A stretch of 30,649 bases of DNA from Coprobacillus sp. (GTDB lineage Bacteria > Bacillota_I > Bacilli_A > RFN20 > CAG-826), in NCBI GenBank assembly GCA_021203805.1, contig JAJQAM010000063.1, positions 1-30,649 on the forward strand, read 5' to 3'. Under the pieces are notes generated by a model. That model saw nothing but the letters and a program-made list of their open reading frames with translations, had not been told where the DNA came from and ran no database searches. Both the position numbers and the translations under genes were made by a program. Shown here piece after piece: positions 8,804-16,274 of the stretch (position 1 is the stretch's first letter; every line of letters begins with the position of its first letter).

Positions 8804-9520
8804 TTACCCCTTTCGGCATGTCGTGCCCACATCTTCACCGCTTATTACTTTGATAAAGTTTTCTGGTTCCGCCATGTTGAAGATACGAACCTCAATATCT
8901 TTATCAACAAGCATCTTAACTGCGGTTATATCCATAATCTCAAGATTCTTTTTAATCATCTCGTCATAGGTAATAGTTTTATATAATTTAGCACTAGGAT
9001 CATCATGGGGATTAGCGCTATAAACGCCGTCTACACCATTCTTTCCCATAAGAATAGCTTCGGCATCAATATCAATAGCAAGAGCAGTGGCCGCTGTATC
9101 AGTGGTAAAGAATGGCTTACCGGTTCCACCAGCAAGGAAGATAATATTTCCTTCTTTCATAGCCTTTTTAGCGGCTTCTTTTTCGTAAGCAAGGGTTACT
9201 CCATCGATTGCGGGAACCGAAGAGAAGACCACACTTGGAACATCAATGTTTTTAAGAGCACTACTAATCGCTACTGCATTGATCACCGTTCCAAGCATTC
9301 CCATGTAGTCAGCGGGAGCTCTTTCAATCCCGATTTCATCAGCGAGTTTACCGCGCCAAATATTTCCAGCGCCAATAACGATAGCAATCTCAAGGCCCTG
9401 GTCATATAAAAGCTTAATGATGTTACAAGTCGATTTTAAATAATCAACATCAATTATTTGAGATGCTTCTTCCTGACGGAGAGATTCTCCACTTAGCTTA
9501 AGTAAAATACGCTTATACAT
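8804..9520 (-). CDS. pyrH: Uridylate kinase
   Basis: Phosphorylates UMP to UDP in pyrimidine nucleotide synthesis. It is an amino-acid-kinase-family hexamer unrelated to eukaryotic UMP kinases. The N-terminal KLSGESL, IVIGAGNIWRG and the LAGGTGKPFFTTDTAA region are the expected nucleotide- and UMP-binding elements, and the length of 238 aa is standard. It has a strong Shine-Dalgarno (AGGAGG) but is separated from tsf by a terminator-like hairpin, so pyrH-frr may be expressed below tsf. Confidence 0.97.
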   Translation of the reverse strand: MYKRILLKLSGESLRQEEASQIIDVDYLKSTCNIIKLLYDQGLEIAIVIGAGNIWRGKLADEIGIERAPADYMGMLGTVINAVAISSALKNIDVPSVVFSSVPAIDGVTLAYEKEAAKKAMKEGNIIFLAGGTGKPFFTTDTAATALAIDIDAEAILMGKNGVDGVYSANPHDDPSAKLYKTITYDEMIKKNLEIMDITAVKMLVDKDIEVRIFNMAEPENFIKVISGEDVGTTCRKG

Positions 9521-9529
9521 GTATCCTCC

Positions 9530-9558
9530 TAGAAAAAAGGAAAGACTTGTCTTTCCTT
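9530..9558 (-). terminator. Terminator-like hairpin between tsf and pyrH (probable attenuator)
   Basis: The minus strand reads AAGGAAAGAC, AA, GTCTTTCCTT, then TTTTCT. The arms are perfectly complementary (10 bp formally, about 8 bp in practice because the innermost pairs must open for the loop) and run into a U-tract. No convincing independent promoter lies between it and pyrH, so partial read-through is likely. Confidence 0.75.
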
Positions 9559-9573
9559 ACTTTTCTAATAGTA

Positions 9574-10455
9574 TTAACTATTAACTTGACTCATAACCTC
9601 TTCAGCGAAGTTGTCTTGTTTTTTCTCAATTCCTTCACCCACGGCATAACGGACAAAGTAAGTAACGGAATTCTTATTTTCTTTTAAAACCTCACCCACT
9701 GTCTTAGTGTCATCCATAAGGAATGGCTGCTCACTGAGAGTGACTTCCTGGAAGATTTTAGAAACCTTCCCATCAATAATTTTGCCAAGCATCTCGGCAG
9801 GACGAGAGCTAAGTTTAGGATCGTTTTTCGCGGCTTCGAGCTGTATCTCTCTTTCGTGAGATATAACTTCTTCTGGAATAGCGTCCATAGTTATATATTT
9901 TGGAGAGTTAGCGGCGATATGCATCGCAATCTGCTTCCCAAGATCGTCGTCTTTACTAGAAAGAACCGCTGCCACCGCAATCTTACCGCCCATATGGATA
10001 TAGGTGTAGATAGCACTTTCACCTTCAGGATGAATGATTTCAAATCGACGTAAGGAAATCTTCTCTCCCATTTTGACAGTGGCGTCACTAAATAGATTCT
10101 CCGCTTGTTTACTTGCGCTTTCTACATCAGCGGGCTCATTGGATAAAAGGGAGGACCCAAGGTCATCTGCAAAGGATTTAAAAGCGTCACTAGAGGAAAC
10201 GAAATCAGTTTCACAGTTTACTTCGTAAATCGCAACTTTACCGCATTTTGGGCATGTTTTTGTAAGAGCAAGGCCTTCAGCGGCAATTCTATCCGCTTTC
10301 TTAGCGGCCTTTGCAAGGCCTTTTTCACGGAGCCAATCACAGGCTTTATCAAGATCTAAATCATTCGCTTCAAGAGCGCCTTTGCAGTCCATAAGACCGG
10401 CGCCTGTTCTCTCACGAAGTAGTTTGATAAGTTCAATTAAATTACCTTCTGCCAT
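9574..10455 (-). CDS. tsf: Elongation factor Ts
   Basis: Guanine nucleotide exchange factor for EF-Tu. The N-terminal UBA-like domain carries the variant motif TGAGLMDCKGAL (about 17-28), and the core has EVNCETDFV (78-86). The 293 aa length is normal. Just before the EVNCETDF motif the usual loop is replaced by a CPKC pair (68-71), an unusual feature for this protein. The start is 2 nt after the rpsB stop with GAGGAG as Shine-Dalgarno. It is co-transcribed with rpsB, as is typical. Confidence 0.97.
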   Translation of the reverse strand: MAEGNLIELIKLLRERTGAGLMDCKGALEANDLDLDKACDWLREKGLAKAAKKADRIAAEGLALTKTCPKCGKVAIYEVNCETDFVSSSDAFKSFADDLGSSLLSNEPADVESASKQAENLFSDATVKMGEKISLRRFEIIHPEGESAIYTYIHMGGKIAVAAVLSSKDDDLGKQIAMHIAANSPKYITMDAIPEEVISHEREIQLEAAKNDPKLSSRPAEMLGKIIDGKVSKIFQEVTLSEQPFLMDDTKTVGEVLKENKNSVTYFVRYAVGEGIEKKQDNFAEEVMSQVNS

Positions 10456-10457
10456 AA

Positions 10458-11669
10458 TTACTCCTCGGTTTTAGTTTCGCTTGTTTCAGGGGCGACTTCT
10501 TCGCTCACTTTTTCTTCTTTAGGGGCCTTAGGCGCTTTAGGAGCTTTTGGTTTTGGAGCGGGTTTTTCTTCCGCGACAGTCTCCTCAGCAGCTAGAGGCT
10601 CACTTACAGGGCTTTCTTCTTTTGGTTTTACGGGGGCTTTTGGCTTATGAGATTGAGGCTTTCTTTCGCCTTCTCCCTCAATAGCGGCTTCTTTTTCATG
10701 AGCGATACGTCTCGCTTGAAGTTTTTCATACTCTTCTTGACGAGCTTTACGGTCCGCTCTAATCTTGGCAAGTTTCTCCGCATTTTCTTTTTCGGTTTGT
10801 TTAATGACGTCTTTCATGGTGACGCTTTCACCTTCATCTTTGACATAGGCCACCACAGGAACGCCGCCTTTAGATTCCACAATGGCATCCGCGATAACGG
10901 CTAAGATTAAACTAACCGATCTAATCGCATCATCATTTGCGGGGATTGGATAATCTATTAAATCAGGATCACAGTTTGTATCACAAATTCCAAAGACAGG
11001 AATATGGAGACGACGAGCTTCCTTCACAGCGTTTGCTTCGAGGTTAGGATCAACGACGAATATCGCATTTGGAATCTTTCTCATCTCTTTGATACCAGAG
11101 AAGTTCTTCTCTAGTTTATCTTTTTCACGGCGAAGTTTAACCGCTTCTGATTTTGGAAGAGCGTCGATTTCACCATCTTCATCTCTTCTTTCAAGCTCTT
11201 GAAGATAACGAATTCTTCCTTGAATCGTTCTAAAGTTAGTAAGAGTGCCACCTAGCCATCTATTAGTGATATAAAAGCTACCACTTCTAAGGGCTTCCGC
11301 TTCAACGGCCTCTTGGCACTGCTTCTTAACGCCGACAAAGAGAACTTTTCCTCCTTTATCGACAATATCTTTCATGGCTTTATAGGCCGTTTCGACTTTC
11401 TCAACAGTTTGAGCTAGGTCAATAATATAGACACCATTTCTCGCTCCATAGATGTAAGGTTTCATCTTTGGATTCCAGTGTCTTGTTTGATGTCCAAAAT
11501 GGGCACCTGCCTCTAAGAGTTTTTTCATGGTGATGACTGGGGCATCAGGGTCATGCATCACTTGAGCCATTAAATCAACGCTTGGCTCACTAGCTTCGGG
11601 TTTCTCCTCTAATGGGGTTTCACTAACCTCACTAGTAGCAGGAGTAACTACTTCTTTTTCTTCTTCCAT
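10458..11669 (-). CDS. rpsB: 30S ribosomal protein S2, with long N- and C-terminal extensions
   Basis: Small-subunit protein S2. The core begins near residue 47 (VITMKKLLEAGAHFGHQ) and continues to about 285 with the expected WLGGTLTNF and DPNLEANAVKEA motifs. At 403 aa it is about 150 residues longer than a usual S2. There is an acidic N-terminal tail of about 46 residues and a C-terminal tail rich in Lys, Pro, Ala and Glu with KAPKAPKAPK repeats. I chose the ATG at 11669 because AAGGAGG lies 8 nt upstream. An in-frame ATG 23 codons earlier (11738) falls within the structured leader. It is first in the rpsB-tsf-pyrH-frr operon. Confidence 0.97.
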   Translation of the reverse strand: MEEEKEVVTPATSEVSETPLEEKPEASEPSVDLMAQVMHDPDAPVITMKKLLEAGAHFGHQTRHWNPKMKPYIYGARNGVYIIDLAQTVEKVETAYKAMKDIVDKGGKVLFVGVKKQCQEAVEAEALRSGSFYITNRWLGGTLTNFRTIQGRIRYLQELERRDEDGEIDALPKSEAVKLRREKDKLEKNFSGIKEMRKIPNAIFVVDPNLEANAVKEARRLHIPVFGICDTNCDPDLIDYPIPANDDAIRSVSLILAVIADAIVESKGGVPVVAYVKDEGESVTMKDVIKQTEKENAEKLAKIRADRKARQEEYEKLQARRIAHEKEAAIEGEGERKPQSHKPKAPVKPKEESPVSEPLAAEETVAEEKPAPKPKAPKAPKAPKEEKVSEEVAPETSETKTEE

Positions 11670-11677
11670 TGGGAAGA

Positions 11678-11784
11678 CCTCCTTATTGTTAATTCCTCCA
11701 CTGCTTCGAAATACTATCCACCCAACTCTTTGGGACAAAAGGAGTACAATTGGCAGTGTGTGTATTCTTTGATATTCATCAAAG
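11678..11784 (-). promoter_or_regulatory. Structured 5' leader of rpsB (candidate S2 autoregulatory leader)
   Basis: The roughly 117 nt untranslated leader begins with a perfect hairpin CTTTGAT-GAAT-ATCAAAG (11767-11784). It then has a closing stem CACTGC (11753-11758) with GCAGTG (11699-11704), which encloses a hairpin CCCAA-AGAG-TTGGG (11721-11734). The Shine-Dalgarno AAGGAGG (11678-11684) lies just below. S2 is known to repress its own operon through an mRNA leader in several bacteria. Assigning this leader to that mechanism is inference. Confidence 0.55.
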
Positions 11785-11792
11785 TCTGCTAG

Positions 11793-11821
11793 ATTATAGC
11801 AAAATAAAAGACTTTAAACAA
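11793..11821 (-). promoter_or_regulatory. Sigma-A type promoter of the rpsB operon
   Basis: Minus strand TTGTTT (11816-11821), 17 nt spacer, TATAAT (11793-11798). The predicted start lies near 11786, directly at the first leader hairpin. Confidence 0.85.
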
Positions 11822-11847
11822 TACTTTATATTTATATAAATTATTTT

Positions 11848-12768
11848 TTACTTCTCCTTGTGGGCCGTTGGGTGATAGGTGTTATAGGTTTGTTTCATCT
11901 CTTTATCACTGACGTGGGTATAAACCTGAGTGGCATTTATAGAGGAATGGCCAAGGAGCTCTTGAATAACACGGAGGTCAGCGCCGTTCTCTAGAAGATG
12001 AGTGGCAAAGGAGTGTCTGAGTGTATGAGGATGAAGGCCGTAGTAGAGACCGCACTTCTCTTCAATTGAGTCAATGATATACTCTAGTCCTCTTACAGTA
12101 AGAGGCTCACCATCTTCATTAAGAATAAAGATTTGGGTAATCTTTCTTCCCATGAGTTGGGGGCGAAGTTCATTCTTATATTTTTGCATTGCTTCTAGGC
12201 AGTCCTGAGAAAAAGGAACGAGTCTCTCTTTTTGGCCTTTTCCAAAAATCCTTGCAGTTCTCGAGCGGAAATCAATGCTTTGAATCTCGAGATTAACAAG
12301 TTCACTCGCTCTGAGTCCCATATAGTAGAGCATCTTTAAGATGCACTGATCCCGTAGCATTAAAGGATCGGTTCTTTCGCCGTTCAGCTTAAAGAGCTCG
12401 TCTATTTGATCTCTAGTTAAAACCGAAGGATACTTCTTATCCATCTTCGGACCTTCGATTAAAAGGAAGGGATTGTCCTCGACATAGTGTCTTTGCTGAA
12501 GGAACGAATAAAACGTGGTGTAGCAGGATAGACGCCTACGACAGCTTCTGTGGGACACACCATTTTCTTCCATCTCAATAGAGAGAAAATTACGAATTAA
12601 TTTAGGATCCACTTCATTAAATTCATAATCTTCACGTAAAAGAAAATCAAACCACTTATCAAGGTCATTTTGATAGCTACGAATGGTATCTTTCGTATAT
12701 CTTTTATCGTTTTTTAAATAGTCAAGAAACTCTTGTTCCACTACATTCATAAAAATATTATTGCACAT
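11848..12768 (-). CDS. Tyrosine recombinase of the XerC/XerD family
   Basis: Site-specific recombinase expected to resolve chromosome dimers at dif. It has an N-terminal SAM-like core-binding domain (about 8-95) and a C-terminal catalytic domain. All catalytic residues are visible: Arg153 (GLRASEL), Lys177 (GKGQKER), His248 and Arg251 (HPHTLRHS), His274 (LLGHSS) and nucleophile Tyr283. The gene follows topA by 26 nt, as codV/xerC does in Bacillus, which favours XerC, but sequence alone does not separate XerC from XerD. The start is uncertain: neither the first ATG nor Met7 (12750) has a Shine-Dalgarno. Met7 (NVVEQEFLDYL) better matches where relatives begin. Confidence 0.93.
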   Translation of the reverse strand: MCNNIFMNVVEQEFLDYLKNDKRYTKDTIRSYQNDLDKWFDFLLREDYEFNEVDPKLIRNFLSIEMEENGVSHRSCRRRLSCYTTFYSFLQQRHYVEDNPFLLIEGPKMDKKYPSVLTRDQIDELFKLNGERTDPLMLRDQCILKMLYYMGLRASELVNLEIQSIDFRSRTARIFGKGQKERLVPFSQDCLEAMQKYKNELRPQLMGRKITQIFILNEDGEPLTVRGLEYIIDSIEEKCGLYYGLHPHTLRHSFATHLLENGADLRVIQELLGHSSINATQVYTHVSDKEMKQTYNTYHPTAHKEK

Positions 12769-12777
12769 TTAGTGCAA
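12761..12777 (-). repeat. Inverted repeat over the first xer start codon
   Basis: TTGCAC-N5-GTGCAA, a perfect 6 bp inverted repeat lying in the 26 nt gap between topA and the recombinase gene and including the upstream candidate ATG. It could be an RNA hairpin masking that start or a small operator. No promoter could be fitted confidently around it. Confidence 0.5.
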
Positions 12778-12794
12778 ATAAAGAATATAAGGGA

Positions 12795-14741
12795 TCATGA
12801 CTTCTTTGATTTATGATACTTTTTCTTAATTGACTCGTTATAGCCACACTCTGGATTAGTGCATTTATAGTAGTTTCCGTATTGACCTTTCTTATAGACC
12901 ATATCGGCGCCGCACTTAGGGCACTTATGGTTAGTGGTAGGAAGCTCGGAGACAGGGACTGGTTTTACAAAGCGACATGAAGGAAAGTTAGAGCAGCCAA
13001 GGAAAGTCTCTCCGTTCTTTTTGTTAACTTTATAAACAAGCTTAGCGCCGCAGAGGGGACATACCTCACTACTCTCTTTATCAGGCTCTTTATAGGCATT
13101 GTTTTTAGCATAGTCAAGAGCCTGTTGAAGCTCTTTATCCGCTTCGCTAACAACATCTAAATATGTGGTCTCTTTAGAGCCGATAGCGTCAAGGCTATCT
13201 TCCATCTTTCTCGTAAACTCAGTATCGACATACTGAGGAAAATATTTATTTAAAATATTAGAGGTTTGTTGCCCTTTTTCAGTAGAAATGATCTCTAGTT
13301 TATCTCTTTTTACGTAGTCTCTCGTAAGAAGAATTTGTATGGTAGGGGCATAGGTTGAAGGTCTACCAATACCCTTTTCTCTCATAAGAGAAATGATATC
13401 CGCTTCGGTATAATGCTTAGGAGGCTCGGTGCTCTTTTGGGTGGCTTCTTTACTAGTCACAGACATGACATCGCCTTTATTTATTTCGGGAATAGAAGCG
13501 CTCTCTTTTTCCTTTTTATCAAGAACGGAAGCACCATCAAAAGTAGTCTTTCTAAACTCGAGATGGAATACGACATCATTAGCCCCTAAAGTGATGTTTC
13601 TAACGCTCTCAGTTTTCGGTTTCATAAGAGCCTGAAGGGTATGAATATAGATAAGTTCATATAATTTCTGCTCTCTAGGACTTACTTTTCCCTCTAAGCT
13701 GTCTGGAGAGGTATAGATATTAGTGGGTCTAATACCTTCATGAGCATCTTGATCATGAGCATTTTTCTTTTTGGTGTGAAGAGTGCCGACATACTCACTG
13801 CCGTAGGTATTTATTATGAAATTATTAGCACTTTCTACAAACGAATCAGATAGTCTAACCGAGTCTGTTCTAATATAAGTGACATAGCCTTTTTCATATA
13901 AAGACTGCATAACGTCCTTAGTCATAGAAGAGCGCCAGCCAAGCTTATTTGTGGCGTCAACTTCTAGGCTAGAAGTCTCATAAGGAACCTTTGGTTTTTG
14001 AGTGGACACTGTGGTTTTGATATCTAAAACTGGTAATTCCGTGCCTATTTTAGAGATTATTTCGTTAGCGAGAGCTTCATCGGTTATTCTTTCTTTATTT
14101 CCTTTATATGAGTCAAATGATAAAGCATAAGAGACGCCTTTTATCGTTCCGCTGACATTTATTACATAATAAATCACCGGAACAAATTCGCTTATCTCTT
14201 TATCATGGTCACATATTAGTTTAAGGACGGGGGATTGGACCCTGCCTGCACTTTGGGCTTTATTAATTCTTTTAATCGATCCCGATAGACCAAAACCGAT
14301 GAGCTTATCAAGAACCCGCCTCGCTTCTTGAGAAGCCACTAGATCCATATCAATGGAGCGCCTATTCTCCATGCCTTTATGAATCTCTTCTTCAGTGATG
14401 GCCTCATACACCACTCTATTTTTATCTTCTAGGGGAAGATTAAGGGTGCGGGCAACATGATAGGCAATTGCCTCTCCCTCTCTATCATCATCGGTAGCAA
14501 GGATTACTTCTCCATGGGTCTTTTGGGCTTTTTTAAGCTCCGCGATTATCTTTTGCTCTTTCTCTCCTGAGACAAAGGAAGGGGTGTACCCATTTTCTTT
14601 ATCAACGCCTAAACCCCCTGGACCACTTTTAGATAAATCACAGATGTGCCCATTCGTATTTATAACATCATAGTTAGGGCCAAGAATACTTTTAATCTTG
14701 TCCACTTTTCCTGATGATTCAATAACCACTAAATCTTTCAT
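12795..14741 (-). CDS. topA: DNA topoisomerase I (type IA)
   Basis: Relaxes negative supercoils through a transient 5'-phosphotyrosine. The Toprim domain has Glu8 (VIESSGK, where most have VESPAK) and the DDDREGE acidic motif at 84-90. The active-site tyrosine is Tyr289 in YVTYIRTDS, and HEGIRPT is present. The C-terminus has two complete four-cysteine zinc ribbons (561-590 and 607-632) and a basic tail. The length of 648 aa is usual. The start has no Shine-Dalgarno but lies 8 nt after a TATTAT box, so a leaderless transcript is likely. It follows dprA and precedes xer, the conserved dprA-topA-xerC order. Confidence 0.97.
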   Translation of the reverse strand: MKDLVVIESSGKVDKIKSILGPNYDVINTNGHICDLSKSGPGGLGVDKENGYTPSFVSGEKEQKIIAELKKAQKTHGEVILATDDDREGEAIAYHVARTLNLPLEDKNRVVYEAITEEEIHKGMENRRSIDMDLVASQEARRVLDKLIGFGLSGSIKRINKAQSAGRVQSPVLKLICDHDKEISEFVPVIYYVINVSGTIKGVSYALSFDSYKGNKERITDEALANEIISKIGTELPVLDIKTTVSTQKPKVPYETSSLEVDATNKLGWRSSMTKDVMQSLYEKGYVTYIRTDSVRLSDSFVESANNFIINTYGSEYVGTLHTKKKNAHDQDAHEGIRPTNIYTSPDSLEGKVSPREQKLYELIYIHTLQALMKPKTESVRNITLGANDVVFHLEFRKTTFDGASVLDKKEKESASIPEINKGDVMSVTSKEATQKSTEPPKHYTEADIISLMREKGIGRPSTYAPTIQILLTRDYVKRDKLEIISTEKGQQTSNILNKYFPQYVDTEFTRKMEDSLDAIGSKETTYLDVVSEADKELQQALDYAKNNAYKEPDKESSEVCPLCGAKLVYKVNKKNGETFLGCSNFPSCRFVKPVPVSELPTTNHKCPKCGADMVYKKGQYGNYYKCTNPECGYNESIKKKYHKSKKS

Positions 14742-14749
14742 ATATTCCC

Positions 14750-14779
14750 ATAATAAAGGCCTTTTTTAAATAAAGTCAA
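14750..14779 (-). promoter_or_regulatory. Promoter of topA, leaderless geometry
   Basis: Minus strand TTGACT (14774-14779), 18 nt spacer, TATTAT (14750-14755), then exactly 8 nt to the topA ATG, with no Shine-Dalgarno in between. Confidence 0.75.
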
Positions 14780-14780
14780 C

Positions 14781-14805
14781 AAGGGAAATTCCTCCTATTT
14801 CCCTT
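14781..14805 (-). repeat. Perfect 9 bp hairpin between dprA and topA with an SD-like loop
   Basis: On the minus strand AAGGGAAAT / ATTTCCCTT pair perfectly around a 7 nt loop AGGAGGA. No U-tract follows, so it is not a normal terminator for dprA. It ends immediately before the topA -35 box. Confidence 0.7.
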
Positions 14806-14824
14806 AAAAAAAATATGAATATTT

Positions 14825-15604
14825 TTATTTAAAATAGTTATATTCGTCGATAACTTCTTCAGGAGTCTCCACTAAAATGGCCCCGTCTTTAATAAGGGCA
14901 TTACAAAGGGAATCACTAGTCGCGAGATGAGGAACGCAGAGTATTGGTTTACCAAGCTGAAGAGCGTGAGAGACAGTGGAGAGTGTCCCACTTCTACTTT
15001 TTGCTTCCGTTACTAAAATCGCGGAAGGAATAGAAGCAATGATGCGGTTTCTCTCGGTAAAATGAATGGGCTCGGGTTTGACGTCGTTAGGATACTCACT
15101 AATTACGAGATGATTTTTCTTAATAGTGTCGTATAGGTCCTTATTTCTTGAAGGGTAGCAGTTATCAATCCCACTTCCAAGCACCGCAATGGTTTTCCCG
15201 CCGTTATCCACCGCGGTTTGCTGAGCGATGCTATCGATGCCAATAGCAAGGCCAGACACTATTACCATCTTGTCCGCAATCCCTTTTACTAGGTATTCGG
15301 TCATCTCTTTCCCGTAGTCAGAGTTATTTCTACTTCCAATGACCGCTAGGGAGTTTACGTCATCACTTAGAAGAGAAATATCTCCATAATAAAATAAAAC
15401 AAAAGGAGGACAGGTCATAAAGTTGAATCTTTTAGGATAGTTCTCATCGAGGATTGTAATAGCGTTAGCCTTTACCATTTTGATTGTTTCCATGACTTCC
15501 TCAGGGTCAGGCTTAATCCTCGTTTTAATAGCATTATATATTTCATTCCAGTCGCCTTCATACTTAACAGAAAAATAAATAAGTAAATCTCGGCCTTTTA
15601 TCAT
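14825..15604 (-). CDS. dprA: DNA processing protein DprA (Smf)
   Basis: Binds single-stranded DNA and loads RecA during natural transformation. The Rossmann-like DprA core is complete: GSRNNS (90-95), SGLAIGID (117-124), the asparagine-arginine motif ERNRIIA (184-190) and SRSGT (203-207). At 259 aa it is a compact form lacking the C-terminal winged-helix domain found in longer homologues. AGGAGG sits 7 nt before the ATG but is one arm of a perfect hairpin. DprA is also widespread in bacteria not known to be competent, so competence cannot be inferred from it. Confidence 0.95.
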   Translation of the reverse strand: MIKGRDLLIYFSVKYEGDWNEIYNAIKTRIKPDPEEVMETIKMVKANAITILDENYPKRFNFMTCPPFVLFYYGDISLLSDDVNSLAVIGSRNNSDYGKEMTEYLVKGIADKMVIVSGLAIGIDSIAQQTAVDNGGKTIAVLGSGIDNCYPSRNKDLYDTIKKNHLVISEYPNDVKPEPIHFTERNRIIASIPSAILVTEAKSRSGTLSTVSHALQLGKPILCVPHLATSDSLCNALIKDGAILVETPEEVIDEYNYFK

Positions 15605-15609
15605 AAAAA

Positions 15610-15633
15610 TACCTCCTACATATAAAGGAGGTA
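15610..15633 (-). promoter_or_regulatory. Hairpin sequestering the dprA Shine-Dalgarno
   Basis: Minus strand TACCTCCT, an 8 nt loop TTATATGT, then AGGAGGTA followed by TTTTT and the ATG. The 3' arm is the dprA ribosome binding site. The same element has the form of an intrinsic terminator for rnhB read-through (8 bp stem plus T5). Confidence 0.7.
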
Positions 15634-15668
15634 AAAAGAGCCTTTTTGTGCAAAAAATTTTATTTATT

Positions 15669-16274
15669 TTAAAAAAGCTTTATAGAGCGGCATATCGGGC
15701 CGTATGAGAAGCGGTGAATACCCTTTATTGGTCCGTATGTATCAATCGCTTCAAGATGCTTTTTCGTTCCGTATCCCTTGTTTGACTTAAAGCCGTACTC
15801 TGGATACTTCTGATCTAGTTCAATCATATAGTCATCACGGCTGACTTTCGCTAGTATTGAGGCCGCGGCGATACACATATAAGTCGCGTCCCCTTTTATG
15901 AGAGGAATGCACGGAGCAGTAGTATTCACCGTGACCGCGTCCGTTAAAACAAGGTCAAAGGGGACGCTAAGAGACTCTATCGCCTCTTTCATAGCGAGGC
16001 GGGAAGCCTCTAAAATATTAATCTCATCGATTGTTGGGGCGTCCACCATCTTAACGGAATAGGAAAGAGCGTCCCTTTTTATGATTTCAGCGAGTTCTCT
16101 TCGCTTCTTATTAGTGAGCTGCTTAGAGTCATTTATATCATTATTAATATAATTAATAGGTAAGATCACTGCGGCGGCAAAGACAGGGCCCGCAAGGCAT
16201 CCTCTTCCCGCTTCATCCGCTCCCGCTATTACTTTAATAGAATCGGAGTAGTATTTCTTTTCTCCCTCTAGCAT
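15669..16274 (-). CDS. rnhB: Ribonuclease HII
   Basis: Cleaves RNA in RNA/DNA hybrids and at single ribonucleotides misincorporated in DNA. The signature GADEAGRG gives catalytic Asp20 and Glu21; further acidic residues are Asp112 (LTDAV) and the aspartates of KVSRDDYM (146-148). The C-terminal NKGYGTKKH and HRFSYGP motifs are present. At 201 aa it lacks the N-terminal extension of longer Firmicute enzymes. The ATG overlaps the end of rbgA, with only a weak Shine-Dalgarno-like GAG. This is the conserved lepB-rbgA-rnhB group. Confidence 0.96.
   Translation of the reverse strand: MLEGEKKYYSDSIKVIAGADEAGRGCLAGPVFAAAVILPINYINNDINDSKQLTNKKRRELAEIIKRDALSYSVKMVDAPTIDEINILEASRLAMKEAIESLSVPFDLVLTDAVTVNTTAPCIPLIKGDATYMCIAAASILAKVSRDDYMIELDQKYPEYGFKSNKGYGTKKHLEAIDTYGPIKGIHRFSYGPICRSIKLF

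Noticed and set aside
10458..11738. Longer rpsB starting at 11738
   Set aside because: The extra 23 residues are encoded by the structured leader, resemble no S2, and the ATG at 11669 has a perfect AAGGAGG at the right distance.
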